Source of the DNA: Microbacterium enclense
Lineage (GTDB): Bacteria > Actinomycetota > Actinomycetes > Actinomycetales > Microbacteriaceae
Assembly: GCA_038182865.1 (NCBI GenBank)
Contig: CP116226.1
Span: 620,001-684,000, forward strand
Direction of reading: 5' to 3'
Length of the DNA stretch: 64,000 nt
Shown one piece after another: positions 8,994-20,430 of the stretch (positions are counted from its first letter, which is position 1; the number at the start of each line of letters is the position of its first letter). The position numbers and the translations under genes are program-made. The notes under the pieces were generated by a model, which saw only the letters and a list, made by a program, of their open reading frames with translations, did no database searches and was not told where the DNA came from.

Positions 8994-9907
8994 CCGTCCT
9001 CGATCGCGTGGTCGCCCCCGCGGTTCCGGAGCTTCCCGCTCCGGCACCGCGGGGTGCGGTGCGTCCGGGCTGGGCCTGGCTCGGGCTCACCCCGTTCGCC
9101 GCGTATGTCGTGCTGTTCCTCGCGCTCCCGACGGTCCTGGCGGTCGGGTCCGGGTTCGTCGACGGCGATGGTTCTCTCACGCTTGACAACGTCGCCGCTC
9201 TGGGCGACCCTCTCGTGCTCACCGCGTTCGGCAACTCCGCGATGGTCTCGCTCGTGACCGCCGCGATCGGCGCCGTCGTGGGGGCGCTGGTGTGCTGGGC
9301 GATGCTCGGACTCGCGGAGACCGGAATCGTGCGCACCGCGGTGGATGCGGCATCCGGAGTCCTGGCCCAGTTCGGCGGAGTGATGCTCGCCTTCGTGCTG
9401 ATCGCGGCGATCGGGGCACAGGGCGTCGTCACGGTGCTGCTGCGGCAACTCACCGGGATCTCGCTCTACGACGGCGGCGTCTGGCTGTACGACCTGCCCG
9501 GTGTGGTGCTGGCCTACCTCATCTTCCAGATCCCGCTCATGATCATCACGTTCCTCCCCGCTCTCGCCGCGCTCAAGCCGCAGTGGGTCGAGGCGCACCT
9601 GACGCTGGGCGGCACCCCAGCCGGCTTCTGGCGGCACGTCGGGATACCGGTGCTCGCCCCGTCGTTCCTCGCGAGCCTGCTGCTCTTGTTCGCCAACGCG
9701 TTCTCGTCGTACGCGACCGCGGCCGCCCTCGCCAGCCAGGGGTCGCAGATCGTTCCCCTGCAGATCCGTACCGCGCTGACGAGCGAGACCGTCCTGGGCC
9801 GCGAGAATCTCGCCGGAGCCCTCGCCCTCGGCATGATCGTCGTCGTCGCCGTGGTGATGGGGCTGTATTCGCTCGTGCAGCGCCGCGCGGCCCGGTGGCA
9901 GTCGTGA
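8990..9907 (+). CDS. ABC transporter permease, first subunit (PotB/FbpB-like)
   Basis: 305 residues. The GTG at 8990 overlaps the stop codon of the binding protein (GTGA), so translation is coupled. After a cytoplasmic N-terminus there is a membrane segment (FAAYVVLFLALPTVLAVG), a periplasmic loop and about five further hydrophobic helices. The BPD-transporter loop motif is in EAHLTLGGTPAGFWRHVGIPVL at about 200-221, which contacts the ATPase. It forms the channel with the next permease. Family-level assignment is firm; substrate is not known. Confidence 0.82.
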   Translation: MTVLDRVVAPAVPELPAPAPRGAVRPGWAWLGLTPFAAYVVLFLALPTVLAVGSGFVDGDGSLTLDNVAALGDPLVLTAFGNSAMVSLVTAAIGAVVGALVCWAMLGLAETGIVRTAVDAASGVLAQFGGVMLAFVLIAAIGAQGVVTVLLRQLTGISLYDGGVWLYDLPGVVLAYLIFQIPLMIITFLPALAALKPQWVEAHLTLGGTPAGFWRHVGIPVLAPSFLASLLLLFANAFSSYATAAALASQGSQIVPLQIRTALTSETVLGRENLAGALALGMIVVVAVVMGLYSLVQRRAARWQS

Positions 9908-10707
9908 ACCCCCTCGCCCCGCCCCGGTGGGCTCGCTGGGTCATCGGCATCGTGGTCGGTCTCGTCTTCGCCGTTCCCTTCGCCGCGACCGTGCTGTTCA
10001 CCCTCACGCCCCTCCCGGGTGGTTCGGGGCTGTCCCTCGACCGGTGGGGGGCGCTGTTCGACCCCGCCAATGCCGCGAAGTACCGGCCGCTGTGGACGGG
10101 GCTCGGCAACTCGCTGACGCTCGCGGCGGTCACCGTCCTGCTGGTGCTCGTTCTGTTCACCCCGACGATGGTGCTCGTCGCCCTCGCCTTCCCGCGTCTG
10201 CGCCGAGTGTTCGAGTTCGTCGCCCTCCTGCCGATCTCGCTCCCCGCCATCGTGCTCGTGGTGGGGCTCACGCCCCTGTACCTGCAGATCGGCCGCACCC
10301 TCGGCACCGGTGCGTGGACGCTCGCGTTCGCGTACGGCATCCTGGTCCTGCCTTTCGCCTACCGGTCGATCCAGGCCTCCATCGACGCGATCGACGTGAA
10401 GACGCTGTCGGAGGCGGCCCGCACCCTCGGCGCCGGCTGGACGAGCGTGCTGGTGCGCGTGATCGTCCCGAACCTCCGCCAGGGACTCCTCGCCGCAACG
10501 CTCATCTCGGTCGCGGTCGTCCTCGGTGAGTTCACGATCGCCTCGCTCCTGAACCGGCAGACGCTGCAGACGGCCCTGATCGTCGTCAACAAGCAAGACG
10601 GCTACGTCGCCGCCATCTTCACCCTGCTCGCCCTCGCCTTCGCGTTCGCGCTGCTGCTCGTCATCGGTCGCGTCGGACGCATCGGCGCCGGAAGGAAGAC
10701 GTCATGA
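9904..10707 (+). CDS. ABC transporter permease, second subunit (PotC/FbpB-like)
   Basis: 267 residues from GTG 9904, which overlaps the stop of the previous permease by 4 nt. Six predicted membrane helices; the EAA-type coupling loop is SEAARTLGAGWTSVLVRV followed by IVPNLRQG near residues 170-195. The protein partners with the first permease and the PotA-like ATPase encoded immediately downstream. Tight overlaps throughout show that all four genes are one transcript. Confidence 0.82.
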   Translation: MNPLAPPRWARWVIGIVVGLVFAVPFAATVLFTLTPLPGGSGLSLDRWGALFDPANAAKYRPLWTGLGNSLTLAAVTVLLVLVLFTPTMVLVALAFPRLRRVFEFVALLPISLPAIVLVVGLTPLYLQIGRTLGTGAWTLAFAYGILVLPFAYRSIQASIDAIDVKTLSEAARTLGAGWTSVLVRVIVPNLRQGLLAATLISVAVVLGEFTIASLLNRQTLQTALIVVNKQDGYVAAIFTLLALAFAFALLLVIGRVGRIGAGRKTS

Positions 10708-11831
10708 CCCTCACCGACAGCCCCCTCGGCAGCGACGCTCGTCCGTCTCCGAGCGCCGGCGTCGAGTTCCGCGGTGTCGTGAAGGACTACGGCACGACGC
10801 GCGTGCTCCACGGGGTCGACCTCGACGTCGCACCAGGCGAGTTCGTCTCGCTGCTCGGGCCGTCCGGCTGCGGCAAGACCACCGCGCTGCGCGTCCTCGC
10901 GGGACTCGAGCGCGCCACCGCCGGCGAGGTGCACATCGGCGGCCGCGAGGTGTCGGGGGTGGCGACGAACAAGCGCGACATCGGCATGGTCTTCCAGTCG
11001 TACTCGCTCTTCCCGCACCTGCGCACGATCGACAACACCGCGTTCGGGCTGCGCCGACGCGGGGTGGGCACGGCCGAGGCGCGCCGCCGCGCCGGGGAGG
11101 CCCTCGATCTGGTCGGCCTCGGACACCTCGCCGATCGGTTCTCGCACCAGTTGTCCGGCGGGCAGCAGCAGCGCGTCGCCCTCGCGCGTGCCCTGGTCAC
11201 CGAGCCCCGTGTCCTCCTGCTGGACGAGCCGCTCTCGGCCCTCGACGCGCAGGTGCGCGTGCAGCTGCGCGACGAGATCCGGCGCATCCAGCTGCGCCTC
11301 GGCACGACGACCGTCTTCGTCACGCACGACCAGGAGGAGGCCCTCGCCGTCTCCGACCGGGTCGCTGTCATGGACGCAGGTCGCATCCTGCAGGTCGGAA
11401 GCCCCGAAGACCTGTACCTGCGCCCCGCGTCTGCCGAGGTCGCCGCGTTCGTCGGGTCGTCGAGCCTCGTACCGGGCGAGGTGTCGGGCGAGCGCGTGAC
11501 GGTGTGGGGCCAGGCCCTCCCCCTCGTCCTCCCCGCGGCCGACGGCACCTGTGAGGTGTTCGTGCGCCCCGAGAACCTGCGGATCGCGGACCCGGATGCC
11601 ACCGGCATCGACGCCGTGGTCGAGCAGAGCACGTTTTTGGGCAGCGTGCGCCGTTCGACACTGCGCGTGGCAGACGGGAGCCTCGTGCGCGTCCAGCACG
11701 CGGCGGACGAGCGGCGGGAGCCGGGCGACCGCGTCCGGGTGCGCGTGAACGAGGTCGCGGTGCTCACGAGACCCCGTGCAGGTGTGTCGTCGTGCGTCGA
11801 CCCCCGCTCTCACGAGCCGGGGCGCGCATAG
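10704..11831 (+). CDS. ABC transporter ATP-binding protein (PotA/FbpC-like)
   Basis: 375 residues starting at ATG 10704 (GGAAGGAAG upstream; overlaps the previous stop by 4 nt). Walker A GPSGCGKT at 52-59, Q-loop in VFQSYSLFPH, signature LSGGQQQR at 150-157, Walker B LLLDEPLSALD, and the switch histidine in VFVTHDQEEA. A C-terminal TOBE-like domain (about 250-365) places it in the PotA/FbpC/MalK-type subfamily. It completes the importer begun at 7854, the only one of three importers in this window that carries its own ATPase. Confidence 0.86.
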   Translation: MTLTDSPLGSDARPSPSAGVEFRGVVKDYGTTRVLHGVDLDVAPGEFVSLLGPSGCGKTTALRVLAGLERATAGEVHIGGREVSGVATNKRDIGMVFQSYSLFPHLRTIDNTAFGLRRRGVGTAEARRRAGEALDLVGLGHLADRFSHQLSGGQQQRVALARALVTEPRVLLLDEPLSALDAQVRVQLRDEIRRIQLRLGTTTVFVTHDQEEALAVSDRVAVMDAGRILQVGSPEDLYLRPASAEVAAFVGSSSLVPGEVSGERVTVWGQALPLVLPAADGTCEVFVRPENLRIADPDATGIDAVVEQSTFLGSVRRSTLRVADGSLVRVQHAADERREPGDRVRVRVNEVAVLTRPRAGVSSCVDPRSHEPGRA

Positions 11832-11840
11832 AATCCCTGG

Positions 11841-12569
11841 GTGACCGCTCGCCTGCTCTACGTCTGCGCCCGCCCGCAGCGTGATGCCGCGGCGGCCGAA
11901 TGGGCGTCGTTCCGCGACGGTCTCGGTGTCGCCGACGACGAGCTCGTCCATCACGATCTCGTGCGGAAGCCTCTCCCCGACGACCTCGATCGTTTCGCCG
12001 CCGTCGTGGTGGGTGGGAGCCCGTTCAACGTCACCGACACCGACAAGACCGACGAACAGCGCCGACTCGAGCGCGACCTCGAGCGCCTCGCGGCGACCGC
12101 CATCGAGGGCCGCACGAACGCGATGTTCACGTGCTTCGGCATCGGCGTCGTCACCCGCATGCTCGGTGGCGAGGTCACGCTGACCACCCCCGAGGGCACG
12201 GGTCCCGCCGAGATCACGCTGACCGAGGCGGGTCGCGGCGACGAGCTGTTCGGCATCCTGAGCCCGCGTTTCCAGGCGCTGACCGCGCACAAGGAGGGCA
12301 CCGCGAGCGTTCCCCCGGGAGCGACCCTGCTCGCCGAGAACGACGCCTGCCCCGTACAGGCGTACCGCGCGGGGATCGGCCTCTGGGCGACGCAGTTCCA
12401 CCCCGAGCCCACCGCCGAGGCGTTCGTCGCCCGCATGGAGGTGTACCGCGACGCGGGGTACTTCGACGCGGAGGCGTTCGACCAGGTCTCCGCGCACGTG
12501 CGTACGGTGTCGGTCGAGCAGCCGACGCTGCTGCTGCGCTCGTTCGCCGCGCGCGCCGTCGCCGCCTGA
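11841..12569 (+). CDS. Class I glutamine amidotransferase-like protein
   Basis: 242 residues, stand-alone GATase1 domain of the GMP-synthase-like group. Candidate triad: Cys98 in FTCFGIG, His187 and Glu189 in QFHPEP. No synthetase domain is attached, so it may serve a partner enzyme or hydrolyse a gamma-glutamyl compound; Microbacteriaceae often carry such a protein annotated as glutamine amidotransferase. The TAGAAT box at 11829-11834 ends 6 nt before the GTG start, so this gene probably has its own promoter and a leaderless mRNA although it lies only 9 bp after the ATPase gene. A large inverted repeat follows. Confidence 0.78.
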   Translation: MTARLLYVCARPQRDAAAAEWASFRDGLGVADDELVHHDLVRKPLPDDLDRFAAVVVGGSPFNVTDTDKTDEQRRLERDLERLAATAIEGRTNAMFTCFGIGVVTRMLGGEVTLTTPEGTGPAEITLTEAGRGDELFGILSPRFQALTAHKEGTASVPPGATLLAENDACPVQAYRAGIGLWATQFHPEPTAEAFVARMEVYRDAGYFDAEAFDQVSAHVRTVSVEQPTLLLRSFAARAVAA

Positions 12570-12624
12570 CCTCGCGGCGCGCGCGCCGCCGCGGGGCCAT
12601 CGCCCGCGCCACTCGTCATCGGGC

Positions 12625-12710
12625 GTGCCGTCCTGCGGAGTCGGTGCCCGACACGCCCCGCAGCGCTCTCCGCGCGCGGCCTGCCGCGCGGAGACTCCGC
12701 AGGACGGCAC
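12625..12710. terminator. Large inverted repeat downstream of the amidotransferase gene
   Basis: Perfect 18-bp arms at 12625-12642 (GTGCCGTCCTGCGGAGTC) and 12693-12710, enclosing a second GC-rich hairpin with 9-bp arms at 12668-12676 and 12685-12693. It lies 55 bp after the amidotransferase stop and about 90 bp before the TspO-like gene. Most simply it is a factor-independent terminator lacking a T tract, as is common in actinobacteria. No transposase is nearby, so a mobile-element origin is only a possibility. Confidence 0.5.
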
Positions 12711-12798
12711 CCGCGGACCCGCCCCACGACAGACGAACCGGATGCCCCGATGTCAAGCCCGCGGACCGAATTTCGCTAGCTTATCTAGGCTTCTCGTC

Positions 12799-13614
12799 AT
12801 GAACGCAACAACTCCCCGGCGGGGAAGCGACCTCGCCCGGCAAATCGTCGTCCTCTCCGCGGTGTCGTTCATGCTCATCGCGGCCGTGATCGGCGCCGGC
12901 GCGTTCGGGAACTCCGCGGTCCAGGACCAGCAGGGCGGGGCACTCGACACCGACGGTTCCTACCTCGCTCCCGCCGGCCCCGCCTTCTCGATCTGGTCGG
13001 TCATCTACCTGGGCCTCATCGCGTACGCGATCTGGCAGGCTCTTCCCCGCCGCCGCACAGACCCGCGTCAGCGTGCGCTCGGCTGGCTCGTCGCCCTCAC
13101 GATGACCCTGAACGGCCTCTGGCTCGTGGCCGCGCGCTTCGGGACCCTCTTCCTCACCGTCGTCGTCATCGTCCTCCTGCTCGCCGCCCTCGGCTGGACG
13201 TTCCGCGTCGCCGTCGCCACCCGCGCGCCGCGCGGCGGCGTCGTCGATTCCGTGCTGATCGACGGCGTCACGGGCCTGCACCTCGGCTGGGTGACCCTCG
13301 CCACCGTCGCGAACATCGCCGCGTGGCTGACCACCGTCGTGCCCTCGAGCTGGGAACAAGCGGCGGATGCCATCGGCATCGGCGTGCTGGTGATCGTGGG
13401 CGTGATCGGCCTCGCCATCGCCTGGCGCAGCTCGTGGCGCGTCACCCCGGCCCTGGCACTCGCGTGGGGGCTGAGCTGGCTCGCGGTCGAGCGCTTCGGC
13501 GGTGAGCCGCGGAGCACCGGCATCGGCGTGATGGCGCTCATCGTGGCAGCCTTCGTGCTGCTGCCGCCGGTGATCGTCAGTGGCCTGCGGTTGGTGCGCC
13601 CGTCGGTCGACTGA
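12799..13614 (+). CDS. TspO/MBR-like (tryptophan-rich sensory) membrane protein
   Basis: 271 residues from ATG 12799. About seven hydrophobic segments. Features of the TspO-related family are visible: AGPAFSIWSVIYLGLIAYAI near residues 55-74, a lone Trp-rich helix (LTMTLNGLWLVAARFG) and WVTLATVANIAAWLTT. It is longer than five-helix TspO (about 160 residues) and matches the larger group annotated as tryptophan-rich sensory protein. Ligand unknown. A TAGGCT box at 12786-12791 ends 7 nt before the ATG, again a leaderless arrangement. Confidence 0.65.
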   Translation: MNATTPRRGSDLARQIVVLSAVSFMLIAAVIGAGAFGNSAVQDQQGGALDTDGSYLAPAGPAFSIWSVIYLGLIAYAIWQALPRRRTDPRQRALGWLVALTMTLNGLWLVAARFGTLFLTVVVIVLLLAALGWTFRVAVATRAPRGGVVDSVLIDGVTGLHLGWVTLATVANIAAWLTTVVPSSWEQAADAIGIGVLVIVGVIGLAIAWRSSWRVTPALALAWGLSWLAVERFGGEPRSTGIGVMALIVAAFVLLPPVIVSGLRLVRPSVD

Positions 13615-13654
13615 CGGCGCAGGGACCCGCGCCGTCGCCTATCAGCGCGACCTT

Positions 13655-13874
13655 CAAGCGACAACCCCAGGCAAACGACCCACGGCAAGCAACGCTCACT
13701 CGCCGCAGATCGTCGGCCTCACGCGCACCAAGCGACAACTCGAGGCAAACGGCCCGCGGCAAGCAACACTCACTCGCCGCAGATCGTCGGCCTCACGCGC
13801 ACCAAGAGACAACTCGAGGCAAACGACCCGCGGCACGCAACGCTCACTCGCCGCAGATCGTCGCCCACCCGGAT
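13655..13874. repeat. Three tandem copies of a 74-bp repeat in a 321-bp gene-free gap
   Basis: Units begin at 13655, 13729 and 13803, each with CAAG(C/A)GACAAC, and contain the shared blocks AGGCAAACG, CACTCGCCGCAGATCGTCG and CCTCACGCGCACC. The third unit is two bases shorter and diverged at its 3' end. The period is not a multiple of three, so the repeat is not a coding repeat. It fills most of the gap 13615-13935 between two convergent genes; apart from it I see only the hairpin at 13885-13903. No spacers of varying sequence exist, so it is not a CRISPR array. Function unknown. Confidence 0.85.
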
Positions 13875-13884
13875 CAAGAGATCT

Positions 13885-13903
13885 CCCACCCGCCGCGGGT
13901 GGG
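13885..13903. terminator. Short perfect hairpin between convergent genes
   Basis: CCCACCCG / CGGGTGGG, 8-bp arms with a 3-nt loop, 32 bp beyond the treZ stop codon and after the tandem repeat. It could terminate transcripts from either side. No T tract is present. Confidence 0.5.
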
Positions 13904-13935
13904 ACATGATGTGCGAGGAGCGGAGCGTTCCGCCG

Positions 13936-15687
13936 TCAGAGAGCGGGGCCCGCGATCGCGCTCGCGCCCGCCGGCACGGCGAGGTCGGTCCCGTCGAGCA
14001 CCACGCCTTCGGCCGTCGCGAGCAGCACGCGAACACCGGGGACGACGGATGCCGTCGCCTCGGCATCCGAGAGGTTCACGACGACCACGAGGTCGCCGCG
14101 ACGCAGCTCGTAGATGCGGCCCCCGATCGCCTCGCGCGCCGCGGCCGAGAGACCTTCGCGGGACGGGTCGGTGAGTTCGGGTCGCTCCCGGCGGAGCTTC
14201 GCGAGCTCGCGGTACAGCCCGAGCAGCTGAGCGTGATCACCTTCGCCGACCTCGTCCCAGTCGAGCTTCGAGTTCTCGAACGTCGAGGGGTCCTGCGGGT
14301 CAGGGACGGTGGACTCGTCCCATCCCATCTTCGCGAACTCGGCGATGCGTCCCTCGGCGGTGGCTTTGCCGAGTTCGGGCTCGGGGTGCGAGGTGAAGAA
14401 CTGCCACGGGGTTGTCGCGCCCCACTCCTCGCCCATGAAGAGCATCGGGGTGCCGGGGGCGGTGAGGGTCAGCACGGCGGCTGCGGCGAGACGGTCGTAG
14501 CCGAGCGTCTGCGACAGCCGATCGCCCGCGGCGCGGTTGCCGATCTGGTCGTGATCCTGTGCGAAGGTCACCAGGCGCCAGTTGGGGACGTCATCCGGGA
14601 TGGGCTTGCCGTGCTTCTCTTCGCGGAACGTGGAATAGGTGCCGTTGTGGAAGAACCCTTCCTCACTGACCTTGCGGAACGCGTCGAGGTCTTCGAAGTC
14701 CTCGTAGTACCCGATCGTCTCACCGGTCAGGGCGACGTGCGCGGTGTGGTGCCAGTCGTCCGACCACTGCGCCGTCAGGCCGTACCCACCGGCCTCTCGC
14801 GGGAGGATGAGCTTCGGGTCGTTCATGTCGCTCTCGGCGATGGTGGTGAGCGGGAGGCCGCGGTGCGCCGACAGGGCGTCGGTGCGCTCGGCGATCTCCT
14901 GGAGCAGGTGCGGGTCGCGGTGGTCGAGCAGCGCGTGCACGGCATCGAGACGGAGACCGTCGACGTGGTAGTCGCTCATCCACATCAACGCGTTCTCGAC
15001 GATGTAGGCGCGCACCGCGTCTTCATCGAGGTTGACCGAGTCGCCCCAGGTGTTGCGGCTGCCCTCGCGGAGATACTCCCCGAACTCGGGCAGGTAGTTG
15101 CCCGAGGGCCCGAGGTGGTTGTAGACGACGTCCTGGATCACGGCCAGCCCCGCCGCGTGCGCGGCATCGACGAACCGCTGGTACGCCTCCGGGCCGCCGT
15201 AGGCCTCGTGCACGGTGTACCAGAGCACCCCGTCGTACCCCCAGTTCCAGGTTCCGTTGAACCCGTTGACCGGCAGCAGCTCGACGTGGGTCACGCCGAG
15301 GTCGACGAGGTGCTCGAGGCGCCCGATGGCGGCATCCAGTGTCCCCTCGGGGGTGAAGGTGCCGAGGTGCACCTCGTAGATGAGGCCTCCGGCGAGCTGC
15401 TTGCCCGTCCACGCGCCGTCGTTCCAGGTGTACACGGTCGGGTCGAACCACGCCGACGCCTCGTGCACGCCGCCCGGTTGACGTCGCGAGCGGGGGTCGG
15501 GTCGCAGGTCGTCGCCGTCGCCCAGGACGAAACCGTACCTCTCACCGTCGGCGAGGTCGACGGGTACCGTCCACCAGCCGTCGGCCGTCGACGACATCTC
15601 GATGTCTTCGACGACGGCATCCCCGCTGTCGTCGAGCCGGCGCAGCCGCACGCGCTCCGCCTTGGGGGCCCAAACGTCGATGCTCAT
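13936..15687 (-). CDS. treZ: Malto-oligosyltrehalose trehalohydrolase TreZ
   Basis: 583 residues from ATG 15687 (GAAGGA 8-13 nt upstream). GH13 enzyme releasing trehalose from the maltooligosyl-trehalose made by TreY. An N-terminal CBM48-like sheet (DVWAPKAERVRL) is followed by the TIM barrel with the four GH13 regions: QDVVYNHLG, nucleophile Asp in VDGLRLDAVHAL, acid Glu in LTTIAESDMND, and TFAQDHDQIGNR. Signature segment YDGVLWYTVHEAYGGPEAY is typical of TreZ. Last gene of glgX-treY-treZ, with 68 bp after treY. Confidence 0.92.
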   Translation of the reverse strand: MSIDVWAPKAERVRLRRLDDSGDAVVEDIEMSSTADGWWTVPVDLADGERYGFVLGDGDDLRPDPRSRRQPGGVHEASAWFDPTVYTWNDGAWTGKQLAGGLIYEVHLGTFTPEGTLDAAIGRLEHLVDLGVTHVELLPVNGFNGTWNWGYDGVLWYTVHEAYGGPEAYQRFVDAAHAAGLAVIQDVVYNHLGPSGNYLPEFGEYLREGSRNTWGDSVNLDEDAVRAYIVENALMWMSDYHVDGLRLDAVHALLDHRDPHLLQEIAERTDALSAHRGLPLTTIAESDMNDPKLILPREAGGYGLTAQWSDDWHHTAHVALTGETIGYYEDFEDLDAFRKVSEEGFFHNGTYSTFREEKHGKPIPDDVPNWRLVTFAQDHDQIGNRAAGDRLSQTLGYDRLAAAAVLTLTAPGTPMLFMGEEWGATTPWQFFTSHPEPELGKATAEGRIAEFAKMGWDESTVPDPQDPSTFENSKLDWDEVGEGDHAQLLGLYRELAKLRRERPELTDPSREGLSAAAREAIGGRIYELRRGDLVVVVNLSDAEATASVVPGVRVLLATAEGVVLDGTDLAVPAGASAIAGPAL

Positions 15688-15755
15688 GGGTGTTCCTTCG
15701 TGTGAGAGAGGTTCGGTGGCACGGGGGCGCTCGGCAGGGGCGCCCCGCGCGGCGG

Positions 15756-18137
15756 TCAGAGGATCAGCAGGGCTACCGGGTAGAAGGCCAGCAGATCCGC
15801 CAGCGGCACGGCGCCACCGGCGAACGTGCGTCCGGTCAGCACGTCGATGACGGGGGTGTCCGGCAGCAACACCACCGTGTCGCGCCACCCGCCCTCGGCC
15901 TCGAGGCTCACCGGCAGCCGGGTCGCCACGGCGAACACGCCTCCGCGATCGAAGGCGACGACATGATCGGATGCCGCACCCGCGGCCTCCAGCGGACGGT
16001 AGATGTCGAGCGGGTGATCAGCGCGCACGCGCAGCGCGCGCGAGGTCACGAGCAGCTTGGCGGCTCCCGTGGCATCCACCACCGGCGGCTGCGCCCCCGG
16101 GGCGTCGATCTCGGCGAGGAGGCGAGCCCGCTCGGCGAAGTCGACGGCGCGTCGGTTGTCGGGGTCGACGAGCGACTGCTCCCACAGCTCCGAGCCCTGG
16201 TACACGTCGGGAACCCCGGCGCCGAGGATCTGCAGGAGCTTGGCCGACAGCCCGTTCGACCAGCCGGCAGCCGAGATCTCGTCGACGAAGGCGCGCACGC
16301 GCTCCGCAGCGGGTCCCGTGGCCGCGTCGACGACGGCGTGCATGCGTTCCTCGAACGCCTCGTCCTGAACCCACCAGCCGGTGACCTCGCTCGCCTCACG
16401 CGCCGCTTTCTCGGCGTAGGCATGCAGGCGCTCGCGGTACTCCGACAAGCCGTGCCGAGTGGACGCCGACGCGGGCCAGGCCCCGACGATGGCCTGCCAC
16501 AGGAGCGCATCGAAGGGTCCGTGGCCGGTGGAGGCGATGCCGCGCAGCTCGGTCAGCACGTCTTCCCAGCGTTCCGGGATCTCGGCCAGCACCGCGATGC
16601 GGGCGCGCGTGTCCTCGCCCCGCTTCGTGTCGTGCGTCGACAGTGTCGTCATGGCGGTCGGCCACGACGCGTGCCGAAGAGCCTGCGCCGTGTGGAACCC
16701 CGTCACGTCGAGCGAGAACTGCCCCGGGTCACCGCCCACCTCGGTGAGCGAGCCCAAGCGCGTGTAGCGGTAGAACGCGGTGTCCTCCACACCCTTGGCC
16801 ATGACCGGGCCGGTGGTCTGCTGGAACCGCCACGCGATCTCGAGGTCGGTGTCGGCCAGGGCCGGCACGAGCTTCTCGATCACATCGCCCAGTTCCGGAC
16901 GACGCACCTCCGCTTCGCCCGCCGCGGCGTCGAGGTGTGCGCGACCGGCGGGCAGGTAGGAGCGGTACACGGGGAAGCACGCGAGGACCTCGGCGAGCGC
17001 GTCCTGCAGCACCTCTGTCTCGAACTCGTCGCGCAGGGCGACGGGAAGCCCGCGCACGATGCGTCGGATCTCCGACACCTGGATCGAGTCGGCGATCTTG
17101 CGCTTGGTGTCGTGGATGAGGTCGTGCCACCCGGTCAGCGTCGGGAGGTCGCCCTCGGCGCGCAGCCGCGCGTCGAGTCCGTCGAGCGCCGCCTCCCCGG
17201 CGGGGTCGGTGAGCACGCGATCGATCTCGGCGAGCGCGTCGTACCCGGTCGTCCCCGCGGTCTTCCACCACGACGGCAAGGCTTCGCCGTGCTCGAGGAT
17301 CTTCTCCACCAGCACATACCCCACCTCGCCCTCGCCCGCCTCCTCGAGCGCGACGGCGAGCCGGTCGAGGTATGCGCCGGGGTCGACGAGCCCGTCGGGG
17401 TGATCCACGCGCAGGCCGTCCGCGAGACCTTCACGCACCCAGCGCAGGATCTCGGCGTGCGTGGCGTCGAACACCTCGGGCAACTCGACGCGCACGCCCG
17501 CGAGGGTCGTCACGGCGAAGAAGCGGCGGTAGTTGAGATCGGCCGCCTCGTCTTGCCAGAAGCGCAGCTCGAAGTTCTGGGCGTCGAGCAACGCGCGGAT
17601 GTCGGAGGTCCCCGTACCCGGGGCGACGGGGAACGCGTGGTCGTAGTACCGGATCAGCCCGTCCGGCGCGTCTTCGGCCGGGGTGGGATCGTACGAGATC
17701 TCGTCGAGCACGTCGGCGAGATCCGCACCGAGCACCGGAACGCGCACCTTGCCGCCGCCGAACTCCCAGTCGATGTCGAACGCCGTGGCGTGCCCGGAAG
17801 CGCGCCCCTGGCGCAGCACGTCCCACCACCACGCGTTCGCGCGCGGCTCCGAGACGCCCATGTGGTTCGGGACGATGTCGATCAGGATGCCGAGCTCCGC
17901 GGCGCGTGCCGCGGCGACGAACCGGTCGAGACCGGCGGCCCCGCCGCGTGCGGGGTCGACGCGCGAGACATCGACGACGTCGTAGCCGTGGTCGGAGCCG
18001 GGTGTGGCCTCGAGGATCGGCGAGAGGTACGCCCACGAGACCCCGAGGTCACGGAGGTATCCCGTGACCTCGGCGGCGTCGTCGAGGGTGAACGTTTCGC
18101 GGATCTGCAGGCGGTAGGTCGAAAGCGGATGCCGCAT
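15756..18137 (-). CDS. treY: Malto-oligosyltrehalose synthase TreY
   Basis: 793 residues. GH13 family intramolecular transglucosylase that converts the reducing end of a malto-oligosaccharide into an alpha,alpha-1,1 linkage. Start ATG 18137 gives the typical opening PLSTYRLQIRETFTLDDAA. Other marks: YLSPILEATPGSDHGYDVVD, IVPNHMGVS, GLRVDHPDGL (nucleophile Asp), VEKILEHGE (acid Glu), and the C-terminal DVYQGSELWEQSLVDPDNRR. The start lies 5 bp after the glgX stop codon, so the two genes are co-transcribed and probably translationally coupled. Confidence 0.92.
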   Translation of the reverse strand: MRHPLSTYRLQIRETFTLDDAAEVTGYLRDLGVSWAYLSPILEATPGSDHGYDVVDVSRVDPARGGAAGLDRFVAAARAAELGILIDIVPNHMGVSEPRANAWWWDVLRQGRASGHATAFDIDWEFGGGKVRVPVLGADLADVLDEISYDPTPAEDAPDGLIRYYDHAFPVAPGTGTSDIRALLDAQNFELRFWQDEAADLNYRRFFAVTTLAGVRVELPEVFDATHAEILRWVREGLADGLRVDHPDGLVDPGAYLDRLAVALEEAGEGEVGYVLVEKILEHGEALPSWWKTAGTTGYDALAEIDRVLTDPAGEAALDGLDARLRAEGDLPTLTGWHDLIHDTKRKIADSIQVSEIRRIVRGLPVALRDEFETEVLQDALAEVLACFPVYRSYLPAGRAHLDAAAGEAEVRRPELGDVIEKLVPALADTDLEIAWRFQQTTGPVMAKGVEDTAFYRYTRLGSLTEVGGDPGQFSLDVTGFHTAQALRHASWPTAMTTLSTHDTKRGEDTRARIAVLAEIPERWEDVLTELRGIASTGHGPFDALLWQAIVGAWPASASTRHGLSEYRERLHAYAEKAAREASEVTGWWVQDEAFEERMHAVVDAATGPAAERVRAFVDEISAAGWSNGLSAKLLQILGAGVPDVYQGSELWEQSLVDPDNRRAVDFAERARLLAEIDAPGAQPPVVDATGAAKLLVTSRALRVRADHPLDIYRPLEAAGAASDHVVAFDRGGVFAVATRLPVSLEAEGGWRDTVVLLPDTPVIDVLTGRTFAGGAVPLADLLAFYPVALLIL

Positions 18138-18142
18138 CTCGG

Positions 18143-20365
<2,223 letters not shown>

Positions 20366-20430
20366 GATAGACCAGCGTTGTTTCACGAACGGGGCGGGGT
20401 CATCGCTGTTGACACCCGACGCGGCTCCGA

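Noticed and set aside
12625..12710. Inverted repeat as the terminal repeats of an insertion sequence
   Set aside because: Only 50 bp lie between the arms, too little for a transposase, and no target duplication is apparent.
13655..13874. Possible CRISPR array
   Set aside because: Units are contiguous 74-bp near-identical copies without variable spacers, and no cas gene is nearby.
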